Assembly: GCA_022449705.1 (NCBI GenBank)
Contig: JAKURS010000022.1
Location: 1-14,179 of the forward strand
DNA from: Candidatus Poseidoniia archaeon
GTDB lineage: Archaea; Thermoplasmatota; Poseidoniia; MGIII; CG-Epi1
Reading direction: 5' to 3'
DNA: 14,179 bases
This document shows, in pieces, positions 1 to 7,635 of this stretch. The notes under the pieces were generated by a model. The model saw only the letters and a program-made list of their open reading frames with translations. It did no database searches and was not told where the DNA came from. Numbering within the stretch: position 1 is the stretch's first letter; each line of letters starts with the position of its first letter. Position numbers and translations under genes: made by a program.

Positions 1-2063
1 ACGCTCTCGGCGTCAACCACGCCGGGCGATAGGAACGGCACTGTGACCGTGACCGTCACCTGCGAGCTGCCTTCCCGCGGCACGATGACTGTGGCGGGAT
101 AGCTGAAAGTCCAGCCCTGCGCACTGGTGTGGCTCAGGCTGAAAGTATCTTCGTGATTGCCGGTGTTGGTGATGGTAAAAGTGTAGTCCACCTCGCCATT
201 GGGCGGGCCCGCCTTCGCATCGGAGTCGGCCGCCAGGCTAAAGCCAGCGATGATATCGACGAAGAAGCTCGCGGTCCCGGCGTCGCCGGTCGCCTCTGCG
301 CCGGTGCTGTCCTGCGCGCCGAAGGTCGCCGTGCGGTCGCCGCCGTAGCCAATCAGGTCGGCCAGGTCAAGCGAGGCCGAGTAGGTACCGTCGCCGTTGC
401 TGGCGAGCGCGAGCGTGCCGTAGTACGCGATATCGGCCCAGACTGTCAGTACGTCCCCGTCGTCCTCGTTGGCGTCGCTGACGTTGGCGGTGAAAGTGTA
501 GGTGTCGTTGACGCGTACCGCGGTCCCGTTGGCGGTGAAGGCCGGCGCGTCGTTGACCGTGACACTGCCACCGCTCAGGTTGACCGCGTCGTTCAGGCCG
601 TTATCTGCGCTAAAATAGAAGTCGTGGGACCCCCATGCGACGGTGCCGGTCCAGTAGAATTCCTCGCCGTCGGAGGTGTTGCCGTCGCCGTTCGCGGACA
701 TGGCGTGTGACACGGCGCCCACATTCACGGAGACCGAACCGTCGCGATTGTCGAAGTCGGTGAAGACAACCGTAAAGTTGAAGCTGGTCGCCTCGCCACC
801 GCTGGCCGGGCTGACCGCCGCGTCGCTCAGTCGCGGAATATCGTCGCGCACTGTCAGGTCACCCGAAAGCGAATTAGACATATTGAGCGTGTCGTGCGCA
901 CCGGCCGTGAGGGTATGGGTGCCGACCGGGAAAGTGTTCACGATGAAAAAGAGCTCGCCGTTGGCGTAGTCGCCGTCGCTCAGGGTGCCGGCGTCCCAGT
1001 CCGCCGGGTCGAGCGTGCGGTTGTCGCTGGCGCAGTTGTTTACGCAAATCCAGACGCTCGGCGCTTGGTCGTTGGCGTCAGTATAGACCACGGTCACGTT
1101 GACCAAGTCATCAGGATACATTGCCTCATTGGGGGCAATTCCGAACAGCGAGAGCGCTGGGTCGTCGTTGATGAACGGGCCAGTCTGTAGCTCCGTGTCG
1201 TTCGCCGCAGCGCCTTCGTCATCGTTGGCGCCGAAATAGAAGTCGTGGTTGCCGACACCCACTGCCGAGGCGGCGAGCGAACACGTGTACAAGCGGCCGG
1301 TCTCGATGTCGCCGTCGCCGTTGTCACAGTTGACATCAGTACGCTGCGAGCCGTCTACGTAGACCCGGGGGGCTCCGTCTTCCGGCTCATCACCATCCGG
1401 GTCGGTGTAGGTCACCGAGTACTCCAGCGTGTCGGACTCGCTGGCGGGGTCAGGCGTGACCTGCGGGCTGGAAAGTGACGGGGCGCGGTTGTGCTGCGAG
1501 AGCTGGAACGAGCGCGCCCAGGTCACGTGGGAATCGTCGTCGCCTATCTCGAACGCCGCCGCGGTAATCCAGAAGGTCATGTCACCGTAGTAGTCATCAG
1601 CGGTCCAGTTGAACTCCCAGCTTTCATTGGTGAAGGAAAGGGGGGCAGCGCTGGTGTACTCTCGCCCTGACGTAACGGAGGAGACGTTCACGCTGCTTGG
1701 ACCGTCAAAGGTGCCGACCGATTGGTCGTCGGAATTGAGGGCGGTGACCTGGAAGCCGAAGCGGTCCTCACTGCCGCCGGTGGTCACAGTGACTGTCAGG
1801 TTGACCGTGTCGCCGGGTGAATAATCGGAGGTCGAGAACTGTAGCATTTCATCATCGTCGCCGATATCGCCTCCGCTGTCGTGGCAGACATTGACGCTAA
1901 AGCAGGTCTGCTCAGGGGCCTCATTCGGGACTGGCGCGCCGGTATGGGAGAGGACCAGTAATCCACCCTCGTTCCCGAAGGCCATGCCGGCCAGGAGCAC
2001 GGCCGTGCAGACTGTCACCAGCATTGTAGCCAAGATTGCATGGGTTGTGCGCGTCGACATCAT
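1..2063 (-). CDS. Large secreted surface protein with tandem Ig-like repeats (partial, C-terminus off the left edge)
   Basis: The minus strand is open without a stop from 2063 to base 1, giving about 687 codons of an unfinished protein. It begins with two tandem ATGs (2063 and 2060), then a basic start and a hydrophobic stretch (LATMLVTVCTAVLLAGMAFG, about residues 11-30) that reads as a signal peptide. After a region with a Cys pair (residues about 57-62) come roughly four beta-rich modules of about 100 residues each (about 191-297, 297-405, 405-503, 503-600). Three of them share a signature G-x-H-[DT]-[FL] with FYFxAxD-like endings (for example GNHDFYFGANDD and GSHDFYFSADNG). The last visible part (600-687) resembles the NEW3/CARDB-type Ig folds of archaeal surface proteins (YTFTITNTGNHEDTFSLS). 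It is rich in Asp and N-x-S/T sequons, as expected of an N-glycosylated exported protein. The total length, any C-terminal anchor and the ligand cannot be seen. Family assignment below 'Ig-like surface protein' is uncertain. Confidence 0.85.
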   Translation of the reverse strand, partial: MMSTRTTHAILATMLVTVCTAVLLAGMAFGNEGGLLVLSHTGAPVPNEAPEQTCFSVNVCHDSGGDIGDDDEMLQFSTSDYSPGDTVNLTVTVTTGGSEDRFGFQVTALNSDDQSVGTFDGPSSVNVSSVTSGREYTSAAPLSFTNESWEFNWTADDYYGDMTFWITAAAFEIGDDDSHVTWARSFQLSQHNRAPSLSSPQVTPDPASESDTLEYSVTYTDPDGDEPEDGAPRVYVDGSQRTDVNCDNGDGDIETGRLYTCSLAASAVGVGNHDFYFGANDDEGAAANDTELQTGPFINDDPALSLFGIAPNEAMYPDDLVNVTVVYTDANDQAPSVWICVNNCASDNRTLDPADWDAGTLSDGDYANGELFFIVNTFPVGTHTLTAGAHDTLNMSNSLSGDLTVRDDIPRLSDAAVSPASGGEATSFNFTVVFTDFDNRDGSVSVNVGAVSHAMSANGDGNTSDGEEFYWTGTVAWGSHDFYFSADNGLNDAVNLSGGSVTVNDAPAFTANGTAVRVNDTYTFTANVSDANEDDGDVLTVWADIAYYGTLALASNGDGTYSASLDLADLIGYGGDRTATFGAQDSTGAEATGDAGTASFFVDIIAGFSLAADSDAKAGPPNGEVDYTFTITNTGNHEDTFSLSHTSAQGWTFSYPATVIVPREGSSQVTVTVTVPFLSPGVVDAES

Positions 2064-2209
2064 AATACCATCACTGTGCCCGCCGGAGGTGCCTCCTCCT
2101 ATTAAGGAATTGCCACCCCGACCGAGGGGCTTGAGTGTGAATTGCTTTATTTAAATTTACTTGTTCGGAGGGAAGCGATAAATAATGTGCTGAATCCCGG
2201 CCAGCCAGC
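2064..2209. promoter_or_regulatory. AT-rich divergent promoter region between the surface protein and the propeller-TPR gene
   Basis: This 146-base spacer is clearly more AT-rich than its flanks. On the minus strand TTTAAATA (2155 to 2148) is a good archaeal TATA box. With a start site about 25 bases downstream it would leave a leader of about 60 bases before the ATG at 2063. On the plus strand GATAAATAA (2177-2185) lies about 28 bases before the ATG at 2210, the spacing expected of a leaderless or nearly leaderless mRNA. A 5-bp inverted repeat (GGAGG at 2085-2089, CCTCC at 2092-2096) falls in the minus-strand leader and contains a Shine-Dalgarno-like GGAGG. It lies more than 20 bases from the start codon, so its role in initiation is doubtful. 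Confidence 0.55.
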
Positions 2210-3541
2210 ATGACAGCCCACCCCCTGTTCCGGCTGGTATTACCGGGACCTGTGCTCTGCCTGGCGGTGCCGACGAACGGCTCACTGGTAGCAGCAGGCG
2301 ACCGCGAGGGGAACCTGACTGTGGCGGGTCCCGACGGCGCGCTCCGCTGGCAGAAACAACTGGGGGAGGGAATCCACGGTCTGGCGGTCTCGCGCGACGG
2401 GAGCCGGCTGGTGGTGGGGAGCAAGGACTGCAGCCTGCGAATGTTCCGCGGCGACGGTGAACTGGAGTGGGAGCAGGCGCTGGGCAAATCGGTCTGGTCG
2501 CTGGCGATGGACCCCTCCAGCAGTTACATCGCTGCAGGAACCGGCGACTCGGTGGCGCTCTTCACCGATGGCGGCATTATGGTATGGGAGTACGAGACGT
2601 CTCGCGCGATGGTTGGCGTGGGAGTCGCCCGCTCCGCGACACGGGTTGTCGCCTGCGGTGACGAGCAGCTCTTCTGCCTCGGCAAGGAGGGGAGGCTTCA
2701 GTGGCAGCAGAGGCGGGACGACTCGCTCTGGGACGCCGCCATCAGCGCTGACGGCGAGCGGGTGCTGCTGGGAGGCTGGGACCGCAGCGTCCACTGCCTC
2801 GATGGCACGGGCGGCGACCGCTGGAACTACCTGACCGGCGGCTACGTGCGCTCGGTGACAGTGCTCGAGGATGGCGGTGCACTGGCTGGCTCGCACGACG
2901 GGCAGCTCTACCGCCTCTCGGCCGGGGGCGAGCTGCAGGACAGCTGCCGGCCCGGAGGCGAAATCACCGCGGTCGCCGCTGCGGAGGGGCTGGCGCTGGT
3001 GGCGGTTGGCACCGGCAGCGAGGCGGTGGCGTACGCGCTTGACACCCCGGCGACGGCCACTCCGCCGCAGCCGACGGCAGAGCCCAACATGGAGCCGATG
3101 TTCGGTTTCGGGATGTTCGGCACGCCCGCCCCCGACACCAGCGGGCTGGAACCAGCCACGCCAGCGAGTGGCGTGGCAACCGCCACATCGGGGACTGGCG
3201 AAGGCGGTGAGTTCCGCGAGTTCGCGCATGATGTGGTACGGGGCGACGTGCGCAACTACCTGCGGCTGGGCAACGTCGCCTGGGAAGAGGGTAGGCTGGC
3301 GCGTGCGCTCGAGCACTACCAGCGTGCGACCGAGGTCGAGCCAGCAGAGCCGCGCGCCTGGCACAACCTGGCGGTCTGCCGTTACTACCTGACGCTGAAG
3401 TCCAACCCGGATGACGTCGAGGGGGCGGTGACGCAGGCATTCGAACCGCTGCGCGCCGCCAACCGCAGCGACACGCAGTACGAGCCTGCGCTCAGAACCC
3501 TCGAGTATTTCGCGCAGCTGCTCGAACTGGACTCAGACTAG
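2210..3541 (+). CDS. Cytoplasmic seven-bladed beta-propeller (WD/PQQ-like) fused to a TPR domain
   Basis: This 443-residue protein has no signal peptide or membrane segment, so it is probably cytoplasmic. Residues about 12-280 form seven repeats of 38-41 residues. Typical units run from a hydrophobic strand (GIHGLAVSRDGSRLVVGS) through a D/G turn to a G-x-L-x-W ending (GALRW, GELEW, GRLQW), a pattern between WD40 and PQQ-type propeller blades. A Pro/Ala/Thr-rich linker with MEPMFGFGMFG follows (about 280-340). Residues about 343-440 are helical and TPR-like (NYLRLGNVAWEEGRLARALEHY, then AWHNLAVCRYY). Both halves are usually protein-binding scaffolds, so a role in assembling or sensing a complex is an inference; no enzyme motif is visible. 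The gene has its own leaderless-type promoter, is not in an operon with its neighbours, and overlaps the convergent PKD lipoprotein gene by 9 bases. No specific family is recognised. Confidence 0.85.
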   Translation: MTAHPLFRLVLPGPVLCLAVPTNGSLVAAGDREGNLTVAGPDGALRWQKQLGEGIHGLAVSRDGSRLVVGSKDCSLRMFRGDGELEWEQALGKSVWSLAMDPSSSYIAAGTGDSVALFTDGGIMVWEYETSRAMVGVGVARSATRVVACGDEQLFCLGKEGRLQWQQRRDDSLWDAAISADGERVLLGGWDRSVHCLDGTGGDRWNYLTGGYVRSVTVLEDGGALAGSHDGQLYRLSAGGELQDSCRPGGEITAVAAAEGLALVAVGTGSEAVAYALDTPATATPPQPTAEPNMEPMFGFGMFGTPAPDTSGLEPATPASGVATATSGTGEGGEFREFAHDVVRGDVRNYLRLGNVAWEEGRLARALEHYQRATEVEPAEPRAWHNLAVCRYYLTLKSNPDDVEGAVTQAFEPLRAANRSDTQYEPALRTLEYFAQLLELDSD

Positions 3542-4657
3542 GATTTCGATGACACGCGCCTCGTAGAAAGTGTAAGTAACGGTTAATGTCCAGTCATTTC
3601 CAGGGTCGTCATCGGTCAGATATCCTTCCATAATCCCCCCATCCGGGGGAGCGTCATTGCAGGTTACTCCCATCTCCCAGGGGCCCCAGCCCGTGGAGCG
3701 GGTATACCCCTGGCTCAGGAGCCAGGCCAGAGCTGCGGCCTCGCTTTCTGCCTCAACAGTTTCCGGCAGGGGGGGAACTGAATTAACATCGGAAAATTCC
3801 AGCAGGAGTTGACCTGTTTCACCAGTAAGGCTACCACTCTCGCCCTGAGGAGCAGTCACAGTAAGAGTGAAATTATCATCCTGGAAAGGGACAGGGATGC
3901 CAGTATCAGTTCCCACAATAGGAATCCTGTAATTGTAGGTTTCGTCTTGCCATACGAGAAGGAAACTGGCAGCAGTCAGATTATGGGTTGAGTTCTGGTC
4001 CCTCCAGGTAGTGGTCGCCTCCTCCAGGGTGGTGTCACTGTGGTAGTATGACCGCTGCAATTCGATGAAGGAAACTGCAAACTGCCGCAGCTGCACCTCG
4101 ACCCAGGTCGTCGCCGTCGCGTTCAGTCCCTCGCTGTCAGTGACAGTCAGCGTGACGGAGTAATTGCCGGGCGCCGAGTAGTTGTGGAACGGCCGCGCCC
4201 CCTCACCAACCACGCCGTCGCCGAAATTCCACGTCCAGTCAAGGCCGCCCTCGGGGTCACTAGAGTTGGAGCCGTCGAAGCGCAGCTGCTCGCGCACGCG
4301 CGCCTCCTGTCCGGGGCCGGCATTCGCGGTTGGCGGCTCGTTGCGGTGCAGGATCTCGACCGTCACGCTGGCGGAGCCTGCCGCGCCGTCCGGGGCCACG
4401 ACGGTCAGCTGCACGCTGTAGATGCCCTCATCGGTGTAGATGTGCGTTACCGCCTGCCCAACCACGCCGCTGCCATCGCCAAACTCCCAGTAGTAACGTG
4501 CGCCAGCCGGCTGCAGACCCGATGCAGAGAATTGCGCCGGGTCACCCTCGATAACACCCTCCGGCGCCGCGATGGAGACGCCCTCCAGCCTCCCCGGCCC
4601 GGCATCGAGGCAGCCAGCGACCAGCAGGAGGGCGGTGAGCAGCAGGAGAGGGCGCAC
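3533..4657 (-). CDS. PKD-domain lipoprotein with a low-GC C-terminal half
   Basis: This 374-residue protein starts at GTG 4657 and has a lipoprotein signal: a short hydrophobic stretch ending in the lipobox LVAGC, with Cys16 as the likely lipidated residue. Two PKD domains follow (about 24-103 and 107-190). Each has the hallmark W-x-FGDG (WEFGDG near 57-62, WNFGDG near 143-148), and PKD2 ends in GNYSVTLTVTDSEG. PKD domains are extracellular beta-sandwiches found on archaeal surface proteins and secreted hydrolases. Residues 191-374 match nothing I recognise: a beta-rich region with N-x-T sequons, then a small alpha-plus-beta module (SEAAALAWLLSQGYTRSTGWGPW) with a single Cys (333). The DNA for this C-terminal part (about 3533-4087) is far lower in GC (about 48% over 3781-4020) than the PKD part (about 70% over 4201-4320). 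The upstream ATG at 4673 is out of frame, so GTG is preferred. Confidence 0.85.
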   Translation of the reverse strand: MRPLLLLTALLLVAGCLDAGPGRLEGVSIAAPEGVIEGDPAQFSASGLQPAGARYYWEFGDGSGVVGQAVTHIYTDEGIYSVQLTVVAPDGAAGSASVTVEILHRNEPPTANAGPGQEARVREQLRFDGSNSSDPEGGLDWTWNFGDGVVGEGARPFHNYSAPGNYSVTLTVTDSEGLNATATTWVEVQLRQFAVSFIELQRSYYHSDTTLEEATTTWRDQNSTHNLTAASFLLVWQDETYNYRIPIVGTDTGIPVPFQDDNFTLTVTAPQGESGSLTGETGQLLLEFSDVNSVPPLPETVEAESEAAALAWLLSQGYTRSTGWGPWEMGVTCNDAPPDGGIMEGYLTDDDPGNDWTLTVTYTFYEARVIEILV

Positions 4658-4700
4658 ACGGGCGCAGCCGCATGGTGTTAAAGGATTGTGCGGACCATAC

Positions 4701-4708
4701 CTATTTAG
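4701..4708. promoter_or_regulatory. Shared near-palindromic TATA element for psmA and the PKD lipoprotein gene
   Basis: CTATTTAG reads as CTAAATAG on the other strand, so one element resembles an archaeal TATA box in both directions. It lies about 35 bases before the psmA ATG (4739) and about 47 bases before the lipoprotein GTG (4657), leaving short leaders both ways. No other AT-rich element occurs in the 81-base spacer, so bidirectional use of one TBP site is plausible. This is an inference from spacing only. Confidence 0.45.
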
Positions 4709-4738
4709 CGCTCCAGTGGCGGTGACGCGACGATTTCA

Positions 4739-5452
4739 ATGCAAGCAGGCCACATGGCGTATGACCGCGCAATCACCGTCTTCTCGCCCGATGGGCGACT
4801 CTTCCAGGTCGAGTACGCCCGCGAGGCTGTCAAGCGCGGAACCACCACCGTCGGTGTCAAGTTCAAGGACGGGGTGGTGCTGATTGTCGACAAGCGACTT
4901 AGCTCCAAACTCATCGAGCCCGAGTCAATCGAGAAGGTGTTCAAGATTGATGGCCACATCGGCTGCGCCACCTCGGGGCTGGTGGCGGACGCGCGAGCGC
5001 TGGTCGACCGCGCGCGCGTCGAGTGCCAGATTAACGCCTTCAACTATGCGGAGAAAATCCCGGTCGATGCACTGGTCAAGAAGCTCTGCGACTTCAAGCA
5101 GACCTACACCCAGTATGGCGGTGTGCGGCCGTTCGGGACTGCGCTGATTATCGCGGGTGTCGACGAGTCGGGGCCGCATCTGTACGAAACCGACCCGTCA
5201 GGCGCGATGATGGCGTACAAGGCGGGCGGCATCGGCGCCGGCCGCAACGAAGTAATGGAAGTTTTCGAGAAAGACTACAAGAGCGGACTGACGCAATCAC
5301 AGGCAACCACGCTCGGCCTGAGGGCGCTGGCGGCCGCCAGCGAGCACAAGCTCAAGCCGGAGGTCATCGAGATTGCGGTGGTCTCCGCGAAGCAGGAATT
5401 CCACACCCTCACGCAGGATGCGGTGAAGAAGGCAGTCGCCAAGGTCAAGTGA
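4739..5452 (+). CDS. psmA: Proteasome subunit alpha
   Basis: This 237-residue protein is the alpha subunit of the archaeal 20S proteasome, whose heptameric rings cap the catalytic beta rings and gate substrate entry in the cytoplasm. The N-terminus carries the alpha-subunit signature YDRAITVFSPDGRLFQVEYA (residues 8-27), followed by AVKRGTTTVGVKF. This is the H0-helix and first-strand region that separates alpha from beta subunits, and there is no exposed catalytic Thr. The motifs RPFGTALIIAGVDE and YKAGGIGAGRN are also typical. The length is normal for the family. The ATG at 4739 gives a short N-terminus (MQAGHMAYDRA); Met6 at 4754 would be a less usual start. It is the first gene of the superoperon, and its TGA overlaps the SBDS start (TGATG). 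The matching beta subunit and the PAN ATPase are not in this window. Confidence 0.97.
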   Translation: MQAGHMAYDRAITVFSPDGRLFQVEYAREAVKRGTTTVGVKFKDGVVLIVDKRLSSKLIEPESIEKVFKIDGHIGCATSGLVADARALVDRARVECQINAFNYAEKIPVDALVKKLCDFKQTYTQYGGVRPFGTALIIAGVDESGPHLYETDPSGAMMAYKAGGIGAGRNEVMEVFEKDYKSGLTQSQATTLGLRALAAASEHKLKPEVIEIAVVSAKQEFHTLTQDAVKKAVAKVK

Positions 5453-6144
5453 TGGTCTCGCTGGACGAGGCGGTAATCGCGCGCCTCGAGTCCGGCGGCC
5501 ACAAGTTCGAAATCCTGATTGACCCCGAAGCGGCGCAGGAATTCCGCGAAAGTGGCGAAATCGACTGGGACGACGCGCTCGCGACCGAGGGTGTCTGGAG
5601 CGACTCGACCAAGGGCGACCGCGCCAGCGATGACGCGATGCAGGAAACGTTCGGGACGCTCGTGTTGGAGGCGGTTTGCACCGCCATCCTCGAGCGGGGC
5701 GATATCCAGCTGACCGCGGCGCAGCGCAAGGAGCTGGTCGAACGGCGGCACAAGCAGCTGGTGGCACACATCGCCGCGTCGGCGATGAACCCGCAGACCG
5801 GCACGCCACACCCTCCACAGCGCATCGAGAACGCGCTGGCGGAGGCGAAGTTCATGGTTGACCCGCTCGAGTCGCTCGAGCGGCAGGTCGAGCGCGCGGT
5901 GAAGGCATTGCGGCCGCTGCTACCGATTTCCTTCGAGAAGATGCGTGTCGCCGTCAGGATACCAGCGCAGCACGTCGGCCGCTGCTACGGCGAGATGAAG
6001 GCGCTGGCGACCATCACCAAGGAAGAGTACCAACCGGACGGCAGCTGGATTGCGGTGCTTGAGCTGGCGGCCGGCGCGCACGGCGACCTGCTCGACCGGC
6101 TCGGCTCGCTGACGCACGGCACCGCCGAAGTCAAGCAACTGTAG
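5452..6144 (+). CDS. Ribosome maturation protein SBDS
   Basis: This 230-residue protein is the archaeal orthologue of SBDS (Sdo1), a 60S/50S maturation factor that in eukaryotes works with the EFL1 GTPase to release the anti-association factor eIF6. The opening MVSLDEAVIARLESGGHKFEILIDP matches the N-terminal FYSH domain. ALATEGVWSDSTKGDRAS and EETFGTLVLEAVCTAILERG-like stretches (here QETFGTLVL) and the SBDS hallmark MNPQTGTPHPP follow in the central domain. The C-terminal ferredoxin-like domain starts near LRPLLPISFEKMRVAVRIP. The length is as expected. ATG 5452 forms a TGATG overlap with the psmA stop; a GTG at 5449 immediately upstream is in frame but adds only one residue. Adjacency to psmA and the exosome genes is conserved in euryarchaea. 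The assignment is secure; archaeal function is inferred from eukaryotic work. Confidence 0.96.
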   Translation: MVSLDEAVIARLESGGHKFEILIDPEAAQEFRESGEIDWDDALATEGVWSDSTKGDRASDDAMQETFGTLVLEAVCTAILERGDIQLTAAQRKELVERRHKQLVAHIAASAMNPQTGTPHPPQRIENALAEAKFMVDPLESLERQVERAVKALRPLLPISFEKMRVAVRIPAQHVGRCYGEMKALATITKEEYQPDGSWIAVLELAAGAHGDLLDRLGSLTHGTAEVKQL

Positions 6145-6233
6145 CGAACGGCGGGGGCCGTAACAGGCCAAGCTTCAAATACCGGACAAAGTCCGCGCCG
6201 ACACACGCAAGGCAGAAAGAGGAGTGAATATTT
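6145..6233 (+). promoter_or_regulatory. Intercistronic region with two inverted repeats and the rrp4 Shine-Dalgarno
   Basis: This is the only real gap in the superoperon. Directly after the SBDS stop lies ACGGC-GGGG-GCCGT (arms 6148-6152 and 6157-6161). A second inverted repeat is CGGAC-AAA-GTCCG (6183-6195). Between them AGCTTCAAATACC (6171-6183) could be a weak TATA box about 55 bases before rrp4. A good Shine-Dalgarno, GAGGAG (6219-6224), sits 9 bases before the ATG at 6234. Together these suggest a separately started or processed rrp4 mRNA, but no element is strong enough to be sure. Confidence 0.45.
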
Positions 6234-6905
6234 ATGAATCCATCTTCATCTAAACAAGCCAGCGGCAGGTCTGTCCTACTGCCGGGCGACAAGCTGGAAG
6301 CTGACCAGAAGGCTGGCTCCGGAACCTTCCGCCGCGACGGGGAGTCGCACGCCGCCGTGCTGGGTTTCCCGAGCGAGAGTTCCGGCTACGTCAACGTGCA
6401 CCCGCTGGCGGGGCGCTACAGCCCGCGCGTCGGCGACAAGGTCATCGCAATCTGCGTCGAGACCGGCCCTTCGCTCTGGCGCATGGATATCGGTGCGTTC
6501 CAGAACTCGATGCTGCACCACAGCGAGACCGACTGGAAGGTGGACTTCGGCGACACCGCCAGCTTCATCGGCATCGGTGACGCGGCGCTGGCCGAGGTAT
6601 ACATGGTTGACGGCAGCGGCAGCCACCAGGTCACCCTGAAGAAAGACGACTGCCGCAAGCTCTACGCCGGCACCATCGCCCGCATTTCGCCGCCCCGCGT
6701 AAGCCGCGTGATTGGCAAGCAGGGGACGATGATTACACTAATTCGCGAAAAAACGGGATGCCGCATCCAGGTCGGCCAGAACGGCTTCGTCTGGATAGAT
6801 GGTGAACCGGAGCAGATTGCCCGCGCACAGAAGGCAGTCGAGACTATTTCCCGCGAGGCGACCAGCCGCGGGCTGACGGAGAAAATCGAAAAACTACTGG
6901 AGTGA
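6234..6905 (+). CDS. rrp4: Exosome complex RNA-binding subunit Rrp4
   Basis: This 223-residue protein is the S1/KH cap subunit that sits on the Rrp41-Rrp42 hexamer and recruits RNA into the archaeal exosome. The N-terminal domain runs to about residue 60 (VLLPGDKLEADQKAGSGTF is typical). An S1 domain follows (about 65-135, starting near SPRVGDKVIAICVETGPSLW). A KH domain occupies about 145-215 with the loop GKQG at 161-164 (PPRVSRVIGKQGTMITLIRE). The length is usual for archaeal Rrp4. The start at ATG 6234 is supported by a Shine-Dalgarno 9 bases upstream. The first residues (MNPSSSKQAS) are Ser-rich and probably disordered. It precedes rrp41 with a 4-base gap, the conserved order. The alternative cap subunit Csl4 is not in the window. 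Confidence 0.96.
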   Translation: MNPSSSKQASGRSVLLPGDKLEADQKAGSGTFRRDGESHAAVLGFPSESSGYVNVHPLAGRYSPRVGDKVIAICVETGPSLWRMDIGAFQNSMLHHSETDWKVDFGDTASFIGIGDAALAEVYMVDGSGSHQVTLKKDDCRKLYAGTIARISPPRVSRVIGKQGTMITLIREKTGCRIQVGQNGFVWIDGEPEQIARAQKAVETISREATSRGLTEKIEKLLE

Positions 6906-6909
6906 AAAC

Positions 6910-7635
6910 ATGGCAGGCGGAAACAGCGACATAAAATTTATCAAGAAAGGCAAGCGGCTCGACGGCCGTAAGCCAGATGAGCTGCGCAAAGTGCGCATCG
7001 AAGTGGGTGTTCTGAACCGCGCCGACGGTTCATGCTACCTGGAGTGGGGTAACAACAAGGTCTACGCCGGGGTCTTCGGCCCCATCGAGTGCCACCCGCG
7101 CCACAAGCAGCAGCAGGACCGCGCCATTGTGCAGGCGCGCTACACCATGGCGCCCTTCAGTGTCAACGACCGCAAGCGGCCCGGCTACGACCGCCGCTCG
7201 AGCGAAATTTCCTACATCATCTCGCAGGCGCTGGAGCGCGTCGTGATGGTCGAGCAGTTCCCGCGTGCCGCCATCCGGGTGGACATGCAGGTCGTCGAGG
7301 CGCACGCCGGCACCCGCTGCGCGGCGCTGACGGCAGCATCGGTCGCGCTGGCCGATGCGGGAATCCCGATGCGCGACATCATTCCATCCTGCGCGGCAGG
7401 CAAGGTTAGCGACACTGTTGTGCTCGACCTGAACAAGGAAGAGGATAACTACGGGCAGGCAGACCTGCCGCTCGCCATCGTGCCTTCGACGGGGGAAGTG
7501 GTGCTGCTCCAGCTGGACGGCCACCTGACGCCGGACGAATTCGAACAGGCGTTCGACATGGCCTACAAGGGTTGCATGGACATTTACGAAATCCAGCGGG
7601 CGGCGCTTGCCGACCGCTACGGAGGCAGCGCATGA
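6910..7635 (+). CDS. rrp41: Exosome complex catalytic subunit Rrp41
   Basis: This 241-residue RNase PH-fold protein is the active subunit of the archaeal exosome. It degrades RNA 3'-to-5' by phosphorolysis (and can add A-rich tails in reverse). The start KRLDGRKPDELRKV is the family hallmark. The motif RRSSE (95-99) and Arg136 within HAGTR belong to the phosphate/RNA-binding region. EEDNYGQADLPLA contains Asp179 and Asp185; an aspartate of this motif is the catalytic acid in characterised Rrp41 proteins. All expected active-site residues are present, so it should be active. It follows rrp4 by 4 bases and ends in an ATGA overlap with rrp42, which matches the stoichiometric Rrp41-Rrp42 heterodimers in the ring. 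Confidence 0.97.
   Translation: MAGGNSDIKFIKKGKRLDGRKPDELRKVRIEVGVLNRADGSCYLEWGNNKVYAGVFGPIECHPRHKQQQDRAIVQARYTMAPFSVNDRKRPGYDRRSSEISYIISQALERVVMVEQFPRAAIRVDMQVVEAHAGTRCAALTAASVALADAGIPMRDIIPSCAAGKVSDTVVLDLNKEEDNYGQADLPLAIVPSTGEVVLLQLDGHLTPDEFEQAFDMAYKGCMDIYEIQRAALADRYGGSA

Noticed and set aside
129..710. Long plus-strand reading frame opposite the large surface protein gene
   Set aside because: The minus strand is open over the whole region with signal peptide and repeat modules, and the plus-strand reading has no family resemblance; it is a shadow of GC-rich coding DNA.
2282..3364. 360-codon minus-strand frame opposite the propeller-TPR gene
   Set aside because: The plus-strand protein has clear repeated blades; the minus-strand reading has no domain pattern.
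7572..7631. Upstream start for rrp42
   Set aside because: The extra 20 residues come from a second frame of rrp41 and do not resemble the family; ATG 7632 gives an ATGA overlap and a normal N-terminus.
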